Positions 49,252 to 61,337 of a stretch of DNA of 64,000 nt are shown here, one piece after another (positions within the stretch are counted from its first letter, which is position 1; the number at the start of each line of letters is the position of its first letter). The position numbers and the translations under genes were made by a program. Source of the stretch: Chondrus crispus. Taxonomy: Eukaryota; Rhodophyta; Florideophyceae; Gigartinales; Gigartinaceae. The notes below the pieces were generated by a model. That model was given only the letters and a program-made list of their open reading frames with translations, searched no databases and had not been told where the DNA came from. Location: assembly GCF_000350225.1 (NCBI RefSeq), contig NW_005179037.1, forward strand, positions 144,887-208,886, read 5' to 3'.

Positions 49252-50209
49252 GGCGGTCCGGGTCATCACCAGGGACGTCCTGTGCCATTCGTAAAGATGT
49301 TTGCCTTTGTTGCCTTCGTCCCCGTCCGCTCGGTGCGGCGGGTACTGTCCTACTCCTCCTTCAATTTTTTTCTTTCCTCGTACCGACTTGCGGACTCCCA
49401 ACACAGCATGCCACCCAGAGCTGGTGGTGCTCGCTGCCCGCGCGTGGCTGCGAGCGCGACGACTAAGCGCTCCGCAGCCATGGTGTAGTCCGGGTCAGGG
49501 ATCACGGAAGACCACCACTGCCTCGCCCTTGCGGGCATGACGTCAGGGGAAGGAAGCGTTAGCGCGGGGCGGTCGGTACTGCCCCTCGCCGCCCTGACGT
49601 ATGTGTACCTGCCCCTCGCCGTCGTTAACGAGAGCGCTACACGTCCTGCCCCGAAGGGTGTGGTTTTCTTGGAGGCGGGAGCGAAGTAAGAGCGCTCCTG
49701 GGTCGTGGGCAGCGCGGTTGCCTGTCATTCCCGTCGTCCCGTGAAGTATCCAGCGCGCCCGCGGCCCCACTCCGCGCTGCGGTGCGCCGTCTTCCTTACT
49801 CACCCCTTTCCCGTGGGGTAGATCGTGCGTGTCCGTCTCTATTGTGGTGCATGCGTGCAGCCCAACTTGTTTTCTCAACAACACGCGTCTCGTCGGCCAT
49901 CCCACGAGAGGGGGCCGACTTCCTGTTCCGTGGCGGGAATCGTTGTGTCAGCTTTCCCGAACGTGTTTGTCTCGTCGTGCGACAAGTCTAACAGCTCGCC
50001 CGCCTTCGTATCCCTCCTGCTCGGAAAACGAGACAGTGCCACGAAAGGCTGTCTCTCGTTACCGAAGAGCGCATGAGACCTTCGTGAACGTCGACGTGCA
50101 CGCTCACGCACCCGTCTGCGACGGTCGCCTCCCTTTTGGTATGGAAGAGCTTGGTCATGCTTGTCCCTCAGCGAATCCCGTCGCGTCAGACCTCGTCTCC
50201 CCGTCCTCG
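49252..50209 (+). other. Spacer of D/E composite, nothing recognised
   Basis: About 960 bp with no supported gene. At 50089-50106 a GTGAACG-TCGA-CGTGCAC near-palindrome resembles the pol-end hairpin and may mark a junction between D- and E-derived parts. Confidence 0.5.
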
Positions 50210-51690
50210 CTCCCCTCGCCATCGGGGCGAGGGTGCGAACGCGCGGCATTCGTCTTCTTCCTCGCTCGCGCCTCTCGCCATCCGTGGCAGGGGCGCAAGC
50301 GCGCGGTGAAGGTCTTCTTGTTCGCGCCCCTCGCCATCGGGGCGAGGGCGCGGACGCGTGGACGTACTTATTCTTCTTCGCGCGTGCCCCCCGCCATCGG
50401 GGCGAGGGTGCGAACGCGCGGAATCGTTGTAGTGCAATGTGCCTGGCAGGCCGCGAACACAGTCCGACGGTCAAACAAAAAGACGAAAAACAACAACAGC
50501 AACAACCACTGCCGATGGCACGCGCTACGGAGCGTTCGAGACTCCCTTTCCCCTTGTGTGGGCTTGCTGCCCACGGTAGCTCAACTCCGACGGGGGGGTT
50601 AAGGAAAGATACCCGGCCCGGGAGGATAATGGTGGTAGAGACTTGTGAAGACTTGGGCGTTCGACGAGTGCGGGTTGGGCTTGTCTACAACGATGTAACC
50701 GCGGTTCGCTGGGTTGTAAGGCCAATGCTCGACGAGCGTCTTCAGCACCTTGTGTATAATTCAAGGTCTTCGACGGGGGCTTGTTCAGCACTACCCGACG
50801 GGATCGTAACCGTGTAGCAACGCTACTACCGACGTGTTGCCCGATGGCTAAAAACACCCTCACCAGCGCGATCGCAATCGCGGTAGGTGGTACCAACTCT
50901 GTCTTGTACAGCAAGACCTTCGACGGAGGGGTCGTTGCAACAGCGTTCCGACGGAACTTGAAACAGTAGCAGCGCTACACAACGTGTTGCCCGATGGCTA
51001 AAACACCTACACCGGATCGGTCGCAACCAACTCCAGTGGAACCAACACAATTAAGGGAAAAATAGAGGTAGAGGTAGAAATAAATAGGGAAATAAAGGAA
51101 AAAGAAAAGGGAACCCCCGAGCGCAAAGGATAACGTAATCTGTGGTAAAAGGGAGCGTCTTGGGAAAGACGGACTTCGACCAAGGCGATATTCAACTCTG
51201 GCAACTCGGGTTACCTTTACTGACTTGGTCGTCAGAGGGCTAAGGTATATATCGCCCCGCCGGAGCCTCTACAGTAGCTCGCGGCGTTAGATCCTAGATC
51301 TAATCTAGTGTCAACAAACTTAATGCCAACTAATTAACTAAATAAAATAAAATAATTAAAAATTAAAACTGTGCAATTATTCACACGTGTGTCCCCCAAC
51401 CCGGACTACTTTTCATATTCAAATATTTTCCTTTCTTTTCACCCCCCTTTCCAGGTGCGTATTGCACTACAATCGTCTTCTTCTTCGCTCGCGCCTCCCG
51501 CCATCGGTTGCGGGGTCGCAAGCGCACGGCGAACGTCTTCTTGTCCGCGCCCCTCGCCATCGGGGCGAGGGGGCGGACACTCGACGAACGTTCTTTTCTT
51601 TTCACGCGCCCCTCGCCATCGGTGGCGAGGTCGCAGCGCGCAGCGCGTGTTCTCCTTCAATCCTCTCGCGTCCCTCGCCATTCGGGGCGA
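50210..51690. repeat. Hairpin array of E (~8 units), split by solo LTR G'
   Basis: Four cores lie left of the solo LTR (about 50213, 50272, 50325, 50387) and four right of it (about 51487, 51546, 51607, 51669), each a CCCTCGCCATCGGGGCGAGGG variant. Spacing (~60 bp) and intervening TTCGTCTTCTT match the array of C. Confidence 0.88.
50428..51471. repeat. Solo LTR G'
   Basis: 1044 bp, TGTAGTGCAATG ... ATTGCACTACA, with TSD ATCGT (50423-50427 and 51472-51476). Closely similar to LTR G (61338-62385). It includes an internal repeat of TGTTGCCCGATGGCTAAA (50838, 50985), a purine-rich stretch (51055-51110) and an AT-rich end (51310-51365). Solo state implies LTR-LTR recombination after insertion. 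Confidence 0.92.
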
Positions 51691-52961
51691 GTGTGCAGCC
51701 TTCGCGGGTGCGGTGACGTTCCTCCATCAAAGGCGCTGTCGATTCGTTCGACGCCAAAGTAGACGGTGGGGGTTTGTATCCCGCTCGTCGGGGCGTGTCG
51801 GTCGTGCGACACGCGCTCGGCGCCGTGCACGTGCGATCCGTGCCACCCCTCTGCCCAGGGCAATGTCCACCACTCAATATTTTTGGTTTCGGGGTAGTGC
51901 GGCGGTGTCGACGCCGCCGCTATTCGGCGGCCAATCTCGGACGGTGCCCCCGGGAAGCTGCGCGTTCGGAGCGCTGCTTCGTTGGCGCCTTCGCCGAGTG
52001 TGTCCCCCTCATGGTGTTGTACTGTCCGTCTGAAGGGTCGAGTCGGGCTACGTTTGGCCATCCCGCGGGGCATTGCGTGTCTCGTATGCCAACGTGCGTA
52101 CGTTCGCCCACGTGAGTTGCCCATTTTTCCCCCGATTAAGTTTCCGTTAATTTTTCCATTCCCGTGGTGGCGGATTGACACCGAGCGAGCGGTGCGCTGC
52201 GTGTGGTTGCCGCACTGTTTGAAAAGTGTCCCCATTTCTTCTCATTTTTTCACACCTCATCCGCCGGTGGTGCTGTCGAGACCGGGTCGGGGGTAGGACA
52301 GTGTAGTTTTCTCCTTGCCCCAATTTTCGCGTATTAGCCGTTGGGGTAGCGGCTCGGTATCTCATCCGGGACCCCTGTCCTCACGAGCCACAGTGACTCT
52401 CAGTCCCTACGCCCCCGCGTTTCAGCTCCTCTCCGCAACTTGCAACACCTTGTATTGCTTAACCACTTCCACGTTCTGGGGCTTATGTGCCGTATGGAGG
52501 CGATCGCCGTTCGGCCTCCACTCGCGTTACGCACCTCCAGCGTGTGGTATTGTACGCGGTACCGCTTTCTCCCGCCATTGTGTCCAATTATACCAAGGGC
52601 GCCCGTGATGCCGTTGGGGTTGCCTCAATCGTCGGACCTCCCCTCGCCGTGGTTGCTGGACTTAACGGATCGTCCGGCAATCCTGTTCGGGGGAAGGTCG
52701 TCCGACTTTTCCGATTCGAACGGGGTTTTGCGGTCCTCGTAATGTCGGTCATTACGAGGGCCCAACATTTTTTTCAGGCAGTTCGTACTGTCCTGATCTT
52801 ATGTCTCGCGTCCTTGACGTCCGAGAAGTCAAGACGACTTGACTTGAACCGTCCCCGGCTGTGACCCTCCGATAGGGTCCGCCGTCTTCCTTCGCTTCCC
52901 CTTTTAGTCTGTTCGTGCAGGCTGGGGTTAATCCGCGTAGGAGCGGTTGAGGGCCCCCCCG
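51691..52961. other. Conserved post-pol block of E
   Basis: Noncoding, matching 40255-41378 of C in order. At its right end the hairpin GTGAACG-TCCG-CGTTCAC (about 52969-52986) and CCCCCCCG (polypurine on the minus strand) overlap the pol stop. Confidence 0.65.
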
Positions 52962-55900
52962 TTAAGCGTGAACGTCCGCGTTCACGGTTTGGGTGAGGTC
53001 TCTGCCGGTACGTCTCCGGAGGCGTTGGGCGTAACGAGACACCAACTCCTCCGGGACGTGAGTCCGCGCAGTCCAAGTGGGCGCGTCGTAATCCGCCCAC
53101 TTGATGAAGAACTCCGTAGTTCCGTCTTTCATGCCTCGATGTCTCAGTAGCCGTTCGACGGCATACTGGGTTCCTGCGGTGACCTTATCGGCGAGGTCCC
53201 GCGGGGTCATCTTACTTGCTCGTGGCGCGTCTATCGGAGACGGCGCGTACACGCAGCCGTCGGCGGGGACTCGCTCGGTGACCTCATCACGATCGATCGT
53301 GATGGTTCGGAGGTCATTGGCGAGCACGCGGTAGGGTCCGACAGCGGGCGAGGCGAGCTTGTTCGATGTCTTAGCCCCATCGGTGGGGTTGAGATATACG
53401 TATTCTCCGGGACGGAGCCGGGAATTAATACGTCGTATGCGCTTATCGAAGTCAGGCTTATAGCGAGCCTGCGTCCGACGCAGGCTCCCGTAGGCCTTTT
53501 TGGATAGTCAAGTCCAAGGTCTTGAGGAACTCGGCACGTTGGTTCCCCCTATCGGAAGGGGGCGTGTCGCCGTCCGCCCGTCGGAGAGAGAACTCCGGCG
53601 CTGGCCTGCTGAGCACGAGCTCAAACGGCGTGGTGCGTGTGGTGCGATGTACGTGGGAGTTGTACGCATACATAAGCGGCCCCACGTACACATACCAGTC
53701 GTCCTGGTGTTCACCCACGTATTTCCTCAGCATCGAGGAGATTGTTCGGTTATATCGCTCAACTTGCCCGTTCGTCTGGGAATGGTACGCCGAAGTGTAC
53801 AAATTCGTTATCCCCAGAACGCGGCACGTGCTGTGGAAGAACTTGGCATTAAACTGAGGGCCGTTGTCCGAAAGCAACGTGCGAGGGACGCCATACTTGA
53901 ACACCCACGAGTCGCAGAACGCAACTGCGACCGTGTGCGCTGTTATCGTGGGGAGCACAACGACTTGCGTTAGCTTACTGAAGCCGTCCGTAATCACGAG
54001 CAGGAATCGTTTTCCTGTCTTCGTCTTGGGGAGCGGCCGCAAGACGTCGATCGTGAGGCTCTCCAAGGGCCTCGTAGCTGGAAACAATCTCAATCGGTTA
54101 AGATGTTTCCTCAGCTTCACCCGGTTCATCGCGCAGGTTCGACACCCTCGCACCGTGGCTGCCGCGTCTGCAGCCAGGTGGGGCCAGTAGTACTCGCGTC
54201 GAAGTGCGTAGTACATACGGTTCTGGCCCGGGTGCCCCGCGATGGCCGGGTTGTGGCACAGGCGAAGGAGCCTGGCGCGGAGCGTCCGAGGTACCACCAC
54301 CTGAACGATATAAGGGTCGAAGGGGTGTCTCCGTTTGAGCACCCCATGGTGGTCCTCGAAGAACGCGGAGTCCCGGGACTCTGACTGTCGTGCCAAAACG
54401 GTTTGGCAGAGGTCATCCACGCGTTGCTCCGCGGCTATCTCCTCTATCGTAAGAGGGGCCGGAAGGTCGTCCTGCGGTGGGGCGACCGGGGAGTCGAGCG
54501 CGCCAGCCTCGGGGTCTTTGGCGCGCTGGATGTCGGCGGCGTCGAACTCGTCGTTCTCCTCCCAAAACGAATTGGGTCCTTGGAGAGCGGGGGCTTCGTC
54601 GTCGCCTCTCGGTTCGTCGCGCGTCCGTACGCGTGACCTTGTTCGGGCTTCGGCTTGATTCCGTGTCGTTACGAAGACATGGACGGCCTGATGATCGCAG
54701 CTCGCGGTACAAGCGTGGTCCGCGAGCTCGTTCAATACGTCTCGAACTGTCGTGCCCCCGTCGAAAGTGGGGATGTCGTCATCCACCTCGAGGCTGGGGC
54801 GAGGGTCATCGGCGACCTTCGGCGACACGAGTCGTGACAGGGCATCGGGCACCTGATGCACGCGTCCGGGGCGGTACTGAATGGTGAAATCGTATTCAGC
54901 CAGACGTAGCCGCCACCGGGTGAGTCTTCCGGAACTCTCGGTGAGGCACATGAGCCATCGGAGGGCGTCATGGTCCGTCCGTACGGTGAACTTCGTGCCT
55001 CCTACGTACGGACGTAGTGTGCGGACGGCCCACACTACGGGGAAGCACTCGCGTCGGTAGCGCTATAGTTGCGCTCACTCTCGGACAGTGAGTACGACCA
55101 ATACCCCACGGGGCGCCAGTCGTTCGGCTCTTCGTGCTCCTGAAGTAAGGTGCAGCCGAGTTGGTAGGCACTCGCGTCGGTGTCTATCAGGTACGGACGA
55201 CCGTGCCGGAGGCAACGCGAGGATCGGCGGAGCGATCATGCACTTCTTAAGGTTCTCGAACGCCTGAAGTTGCAGCTCCGTGGGGTTATAGAAATCGGGA
55301 TCCGAATCCTTGCGCGTCACGTCGGTCAGAGGACGCGCAATCTTAGCGAACCCCTTAACGAATCGGCGGTATACGTTACACGCCCCGAAGAACGAGCGCA
55401 CTTGCGTCAACGTCCTCGGGAACTTGAACGTCTTGAAAGCGTCGGCCGCCGTATCAGCCACGCTCAACTTGCCTGGGGAGATGACGTGCCCCAGGTAGTG
55501 CACCTTCGGTCGGAAGAAGCTGCACTTCTTGAGCTTAAGGGAGATACTGGAACTCCGCAGTAAGCTCAAGACGGTATCGAGATCCTCGCGTGTTCTCCGT
55601 GCGTACGGGAGAACACGATCACGTCATCGAGATAGACGAGGCATATTTGCTAGCGGACTCCGGAGAGTATTATGTCGAGCGCACGTTGGAAGGTGGCCAG
55701 TGCCCCTTTGAGTCCAAACGGCCTGCGAAAGTGGCGAAACGTGCCCATATGCGTCGTAAACGTGGTCTTGTCCCGGTCTTCCGGAGCGACCGGGATCTGC
55801 CAGTAACCGGAATTGCAGTCCAACGTGGTGAAGACGGCTGCATCTCCTAGCGAGTCGATGCAGTCGTCCATCCGTGGCAGCGGATACGAATCCGCTGCGG

Positions 55901-57697
55901 TCTTCGCGTTGAGACGCCGCTAGTCCATGCAGAACCGAAGAGAGCAGTCTTTCTTCGGTACGAGCACCACCGGGGACGCCCACTCGGTGCTGGCAGGTTC
56001 GATAACCCCTGCGTTCAACATCTTGTTGACCTCCTTCGCGACCATTTCGCGCATGGCCAGGCCATTCCGATAGGGCATAGAACGAATCGGTTTCGTTCCC
56101 GGTTCGAGAGGAATGCGGTGCTCAGTAGCTTGGATCGTTCCAAGCGCACCGCTCCACAAACTCGAGTGCTTACGGAGCATTTCGAGTACGTGGCCACGGA
56201 TCTTGTCATCGTCGATGTATGACAGGTCGATCTCTTTTTCCCAATCCATCGGTGGATTTTCGGGATCCTTTTGCTGGGGGAGTACAGTACCCCTCGCCGT
56301 CGGTTGGCATAAAGGCGACCGTTCGTCCGGGTCGACCCCCCTGCCCCCGGCGGTGGTCTTATCGTCGGAGTTGGATCGGCCAACTCCTACCCCACCGACT
56401 TGATCGGTCACGTCGGTCAGGTGTAGCGCGTGCGCGATCCCCTCGGCCACCTTACGTTCGGGAGTGAGGATCGCGAGGAGGTTGCGCTTCGCGTATCCCA
56501 CGACGGTGTGCTTCGGAAGCCTCCTTTCTCGTCGTGAGAAATTCGCGACGATGACGTCGAAGGTCTGATTCGGTAGGACCTCCGCGACGCCATTCGTCAG
56601 CCTCACTCCGTGTCGGTGTTGGAGTGAGGGCTTGGGTTCCAGGAACACGAGGCCCCTCCCCGCGGTTGTCACACGCACGCGGGCTTGTGACATCGCGGGG
56701 ATGGTAAGCCAACGGGCGATTCGGATCGCTTGCGGGGCCTCCTCGCGTACGTCTGGCCGACCCGGGTGTCGTCCGTGTCGCCTGGTAGGGGGAGTCGACT
56801 CCCCCTTCCCGTCGACGATGGCAAGGAGCCGCCTTGGCGTAGCTACATTCGTTGAGCTTCGATGTCGATACATCGCACCTGCGTATCGATGAAGGCCGTG
56901 TCGAGGAGGACCGGCACGGCGAGCTGGTCCGCGACTACGAACGGAATTCAGAACACCGTGTTCCTCAACCGCACGGCCAGGCGGACGACGGCCGAAAGCT
57001 TGAGGGGGTTGCTATTCGCGCCTGCCAGTCGTGGCAGAGGTGCGTCGTGCACGACGTAACGCGTCCAATCGGGGAAAAGGTCGGCCTTCCTCACCAGATT
57101 ATACGCCGAGCACGTATCAACGGCGATCGTGCGGGGTTTAAATGCATTTCCCTCTGTGGCTATCGAGCCGAGGACGTTGTAAATCTTCGACGTCATAAGG
57201 CAAATGACGCCGTCGACAACCTTCGGGGCGGCCTTATCGGTGAGGTCGTTCCGCCGGGGCCTTCGATTTCGGTGCTGGCCCCGCTTGCGTTTCCTTCTCC
57301 CCCTTTCTTGGGACGTCCGCAGATCAGTGACGCCCCCCCAATTATTCGAGTCCGTACGACACGGACCCTTCTCCGGCGACCTCGGGCTCGCGGGAGTCAG
57401 GGGGTCGACCGAATCTTTTCGGTCGTCGTTGCCCCCGTCGCCATTGTTACGCCTCACCGGGACGTCGGCTGTCCCGGTGTCTTGTCCTCCTATCGTCGGG
57501 CCTTCGGAGGCCTCGGCGTGCGCTCCCTCCTGTATCGGCATTACAGGAGCTCTCGTGCTCGCCTCCGGTAGCGGGGGATGTATTATCGGACAATACCCCC
57601 CGTGTCCTTGGCGAGCACGCGGGGTCGGGTCTAGTTCGTGGGGAAAAAACGGCTCAAGCGACCGCGTGTACGTAACCGTCTTTACCCTTTTTTCGAA
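52962..57697 (-). pseudogene. Pol of E, degraded
   Basis: Near-copy of B pol. N terminus at 57541 (MPIQEGAHAEASEG), protease AVDTCSAYNLV (about 57105), stop at 56948 (CGA to TGA versus B), RT with VPKKDCSLRFCMD then a TAG near 55920, another TAG near 55650 (Trp in B) just before YLDDV, frameshifts near 55600 and in RNase H (about 55200), integrase (AGHPGQNRMYY, LSDNGPQF, NGQVERYNR; 53458-55035), a break near 53450, then chromodomain (YAVERLLRHRGMKDG) to the stop at 52962. RNase H and integrase parts read well between lesions. The frame also opens upstream of 57541 to the gag overlap, as in B. Confidence 0.88.
57551..57697 (-). promoter_or_regulatory. Gag-pol frameshift region of E
   Basis: Same A-run GAAAAAAGGGTAA at the gag end and the same nested stem-loop as B (CGTGCTCGCC/GGCGAGCACG with a GTATT..AATAC inner stem). 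Few changes relative to B. Confidence 0.55.
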
Positions 57698-60600
57698 CTA
57701 CCCGTGCTACAGGAGCTAACCTCCTGGCTATCGACGGCCAGGTCTTCTTCGGGTAGCCGGCCGCGTGGGTCGGGACGATTCCCCCATTGCGCCTTGCCGA
57801 AGTACTCGGGTACTTCCGGGCCTTGACCTGCGGCGTCTGGTCGTCGCAGGATATGGGGGACGACGCAAGTCGGTTCTCCTTGGTGACCCTCCGTGGGTAG
57901 AGGGTACGGATCCTCTACCCAGTCTTGCAGGTACATTTTCGCATTTTGTACCTGTTGGGGTAACCGAGAACGGTCTCGGTCACCTCTTTCTCCTTGTCGG
58001 GGGTACCTTGTGTCCGCCTGCCGGTAGGCGGGTCGATCCTGACGATCGACTTCGTTACGACGGTACTCGCCTCCACGGGGGGCGAAGCGTGGGCCCCCAC
58101 CCGATCGGTTCGGGAAACCTTGACGCGGGGGACGGCCCTCACTCGCTGCTTGCCGGAGGAGATTACGCGCACCGGGGCGCGTCTCTGTCGCATAAACGCC
58201 CCACACCCGGCGGAGGGGGTGTTTGCGATGTTTGGCGGAAGACCCCGGATCGGCGTACCGAGGGTTTTGAACCAACCAACGCCACTGGAAGCGGGCCGGT
58301 AGCGGGTGGTAGAGCGTGGTCGGCGGGGACGCGCGCGTAGGCGAGTGGATCGACGCCTCGACGCCCCGGAGCAGTACCGGTTGACGATCCGGTACTGACG
58401 GGCGGAGGCGGATTGCAGCTCGCCGCGGTGTCGCGCGCGTCCACTACCCGCCCGGTGGTAACTACTCGCGGAACGGCGGTGTGAGTAGGGTAAGCTGGGT
58501 GGTCGACCGTCGGTGGAGGGTTGCCTGTCCTCCTCCTCCCCACCGGCGGTCGCTCACTATATTTATTGTACAAGTTAATTAACCGTCTACAGTACAGTAC
58601 GGACTGTACTGTAGTCGGCTCACTGTAGACAGTGCGGGCTGGCCCGCGCTGTAACGCTGTCAGCCGTCGGGGCTGACAGAACCCGTGTGCTACACGTGGG
58701 GTACGCGTGTTGGTGCGGGCGGGCTGTAAGGTATGCGCGCGCGCACGCTGTAAGGTCCGTACCCTACAGCGTTGAATCTAATTCCAAATCTAATGTATAG
58801 TACAGTAGCCAACGGTTATGCTACAGTCTCCATCTGGTAGCAGTAGTTCCTGTACGCCGTGAACATTCATTGTTCCGGCGACAGGAACGGGCACGCGTAC
58901 ACGGCATGCCCGTACGTACGGCATAGCCAGCACACGTACGCGCTGCCGTCCGTTGAGGCGAAGGTCGCCGCGTGCCGCGCCTCCTCATCGGTGAGGAGGG
59001 GCACGCGAGGCGCTTCGCTTCCTGCATTTCAGTGCGATATGTCGGGCTCTGTGACCCGGGGGTCCGTACCCTTTGCCACTCTTGGAGTGCCCGCGAACGC
59101 GGTCGCGTAACTCGATGTCGGTCGACATCGGTGAGACGGTTCGTGCCCCCACGGGCCCTGCTCTTTGCGTAATGAGGACAGGGTCGGCCTGCCACTCATC
59201 CTCCCCGATATGGAGGGTCGAGGCCTGCGAACTCGTCTCGGCGGACTTCGTATTCCTGCCAGCCTTCCCTGCCGGTTTCGAATCCGGCAGAGGTAAACCG
59301 CGCCGAGCGCAGTACGTTGTACCTTCCGCTGTGGCGATACGGCGGATGGTCGGAAGATTGGTCTTCTGACTGCCTGGCAGCCTTTGCACAGTTTCGGATA
59401 CTGCGGCACGGGTTGCCGGTGCAAGTCCCCGCACGAAGTAGTGCGCGAGGGACTGTTCGGAGAATACTGCCGTGCATCGGAACGCGGCAGTCTCGAGTCG
59501 GTCAGCAAACGTGCTTTCCGTCTCATGCGACTGCTGTCGCGCCGTAGTGACAGCGTCGTACGCTTCACCTAACACGTCGCCCGTGAGGTAGCGTTTCAAG
59601 AATTGATTCACGAGTCCCGGCCAGCTCACGTCGTCATGGAGCTGGCCGGCGCGGAGGCCACGCATCGTATAACTCGTATACAGGCGCTCCGCGTCGCGCT
59701 CGAGGAAGTGCGCGAGGACTCGTACAGCAACACCTTCGGTCAGGTGTTGCGAGTTGAAGGTGATTCGGATATCCTTAAAAACGGCAGCAGCTGGATCGGG
59801 TCGGTACCGTCGAAGCTGCGCATCGTGGGACGGATCCCACGACAGCGTTGGATGTACTTCGCGATCCGTCCCGCGTCACCCGAGGTAACGAGCCTCGAGG
59901 TGTTATCCAAGCGGTACATACGATAGTCAGCAACGGCGCTGAACTCTTGGATCATCGTATGTACCGGCTCGAGCCCGGGTTCAGCGGGACCCAGCGTGCC
60001 TAAGGAGGTAACCGGTAGCGTACGGACGACTACTGGACCTGAATGCTCGGCGTAACTCGCCGGCGGGTAGCCGCCCCAGCGCGGATCGACGGAGAACCTC
60101 GGTTCTCCGGATCCGCGGGCGGCTCCTCCACGGTCCTGTTCGTCCGCGTACGATACGCGGTCCACTTGCCGCCTACTTCCGGCGATAGGCGGCAAGGCTT
60201 GGGTCTCAGACGCGACGTTCGCGTCTATCGGAGGACGGCTTCCTTCTGCAGTCCGACTGGTAGCGGCACCAGTCGGACGCCAACCTTCGGGGGCGGCGTG
60301 GCTCGGAGGTACGGTACCACCGGGCCCTCTCGAGGGGGCACCTGGTAGCCCTTCGGCCATGGTACGTTCCATGTCACGAGCACGCCGACGAGTGGCGTTG
60401 ACCTCAGCGGAGAGGTGCGCGAACGCACCCAATTGCTCTGCGGACGGAGAGGTTCGGTCCTCGGGTCGTCTCACCGAGGTCGGCCTCTTAGGGCGACCTT
60501 GCCCGGACGGTCCGGGCGAGGCGAAACGGGAGTCTTCGACGAAGACTATCCCCGAGTGTAACTCGTCGATCAGTGCTAGGAGATTCTCTAAGGACTGCGT

Positions 60601-60886
60601 CACTCTATCGAACCTCCCTTCACGCAGGGAGCGGAGTTCGGCCATACATCAAGTGTATACATGGTCCGATACATCGATCCGAAGGGAAGTACAGACTTCC
60701 TCGATGTATTCGGCTATGCGTTCGAACATCGCCGCCGCTCTTTCCTCAGAGGATCCGAGCGACGGTTCGCGGTCACGAGGACCTGCGTCGCCGTGGCGTC
60801 GCCCGACGGGGCGGATGGGGACTGCACAGCGGCCGGACTCAGATCAGCCGCTTCGGAGCAGATCAAGGGCTCAAACTCTTGGCTCA
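57682..60886 (-). pseudogene. Gag of E, broken and split by solo LTR F
   Basis: Start ATG at 60886 (MSQEFEPLICSEAADLSP), then a frameshift near 60795, a TGA near 60655 where B has CGA, a long readable stretch (59740-60645), the capsid-like region (YLTGDVLGEAYDAV, YFVRGLAPATRAAV), a zinc-knuckle part in another frame (CAGYAVRTGMP in the shifted frame, about 58905-58960), interruption by LTR F at 58185/58826, then the basic tail (RRNEVDRQDRPAYRQ) to TAA at 57682. Otherwise very close to B gag. Confidence 0.87.
58186..58825. repeat. Solo LTR F inside gag of E
   Basis: 640 bp, TGTCGCATAAACG ... GGTTATGCTACA, with TSD GTCTC (58181-58185, 58826-58830). Removing it and one GTCTC restores the B-like gag sequence across GGCGCGTCTC-CATCTGG. 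A B/C/D/E relative with the covarying hairpin CAGTACCGG/CCGGTACTG (58372-58397). Confidence 0.95.
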
Positions 60887-60967
60887 TCTCAACGCGATCG
60901 GTTCGCAGAGGGAAGCGGAAGTCTTCTCGGAGATCGGACTCTAGGGTCTTCTAGGTCGGGAGACCAC

Positions 60968-61337
60968 TGTAGCATAAACACCCCCAACGGAGAGGGGTGT
61001 ATGCACAGCTCGACGTAGACCCCGTCCGAACGGAAAGACAGGAGTGAAGCGGGACACCAGCTAACGGCACCGGGCAGCGGGCCCGGGTAGCGTGGTAGAG
61101 CGGGAACGGGGAGGACGCCGGTACGCACGAGCGGTTCGACGACTCGACGCCCCGGCGCGGTACTGGGTAACGATCCAGTACCGATGGGCGGAGGCGAAGC
61201 CGGCTCGTGGGCGTACCGCGCGCGTCCTCAACCCGCGCTCGGTGCCGCTCTAAGGCAGTTTGCGAGCGCTACCTTAGAATAAGCGGGAAGTCGGACCTTG
61301 ACGGTCGGTGGGGGACAAGTCCGTGCTTGGTTGGCCA
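60968..61337 (-). repeat. LTR E (partial), cut by element G
   Basis: First 370 bp (plus-strand order) of a B-superfamily LTR: terminal hairpin, covarying hairpin CGGTACTGG/CCAGTACCG (61158-61183), then GGGACAAGTCCGTGCTTGG, where LTR G begins. The primer-binding sequence TGGTCTCCCGACC lies at its inner side (read leftwards from 60966). The rest presumably lies beyond 64000. Confidence 0.85.

Noticed and set aside
46077..61337. D-to-E as one intact element with a normal LTR pair
   Set aside because: LTR D and LTR E are too different to be a pair from one insertion, and E's LTR is cut by G so no TSD can be tested.
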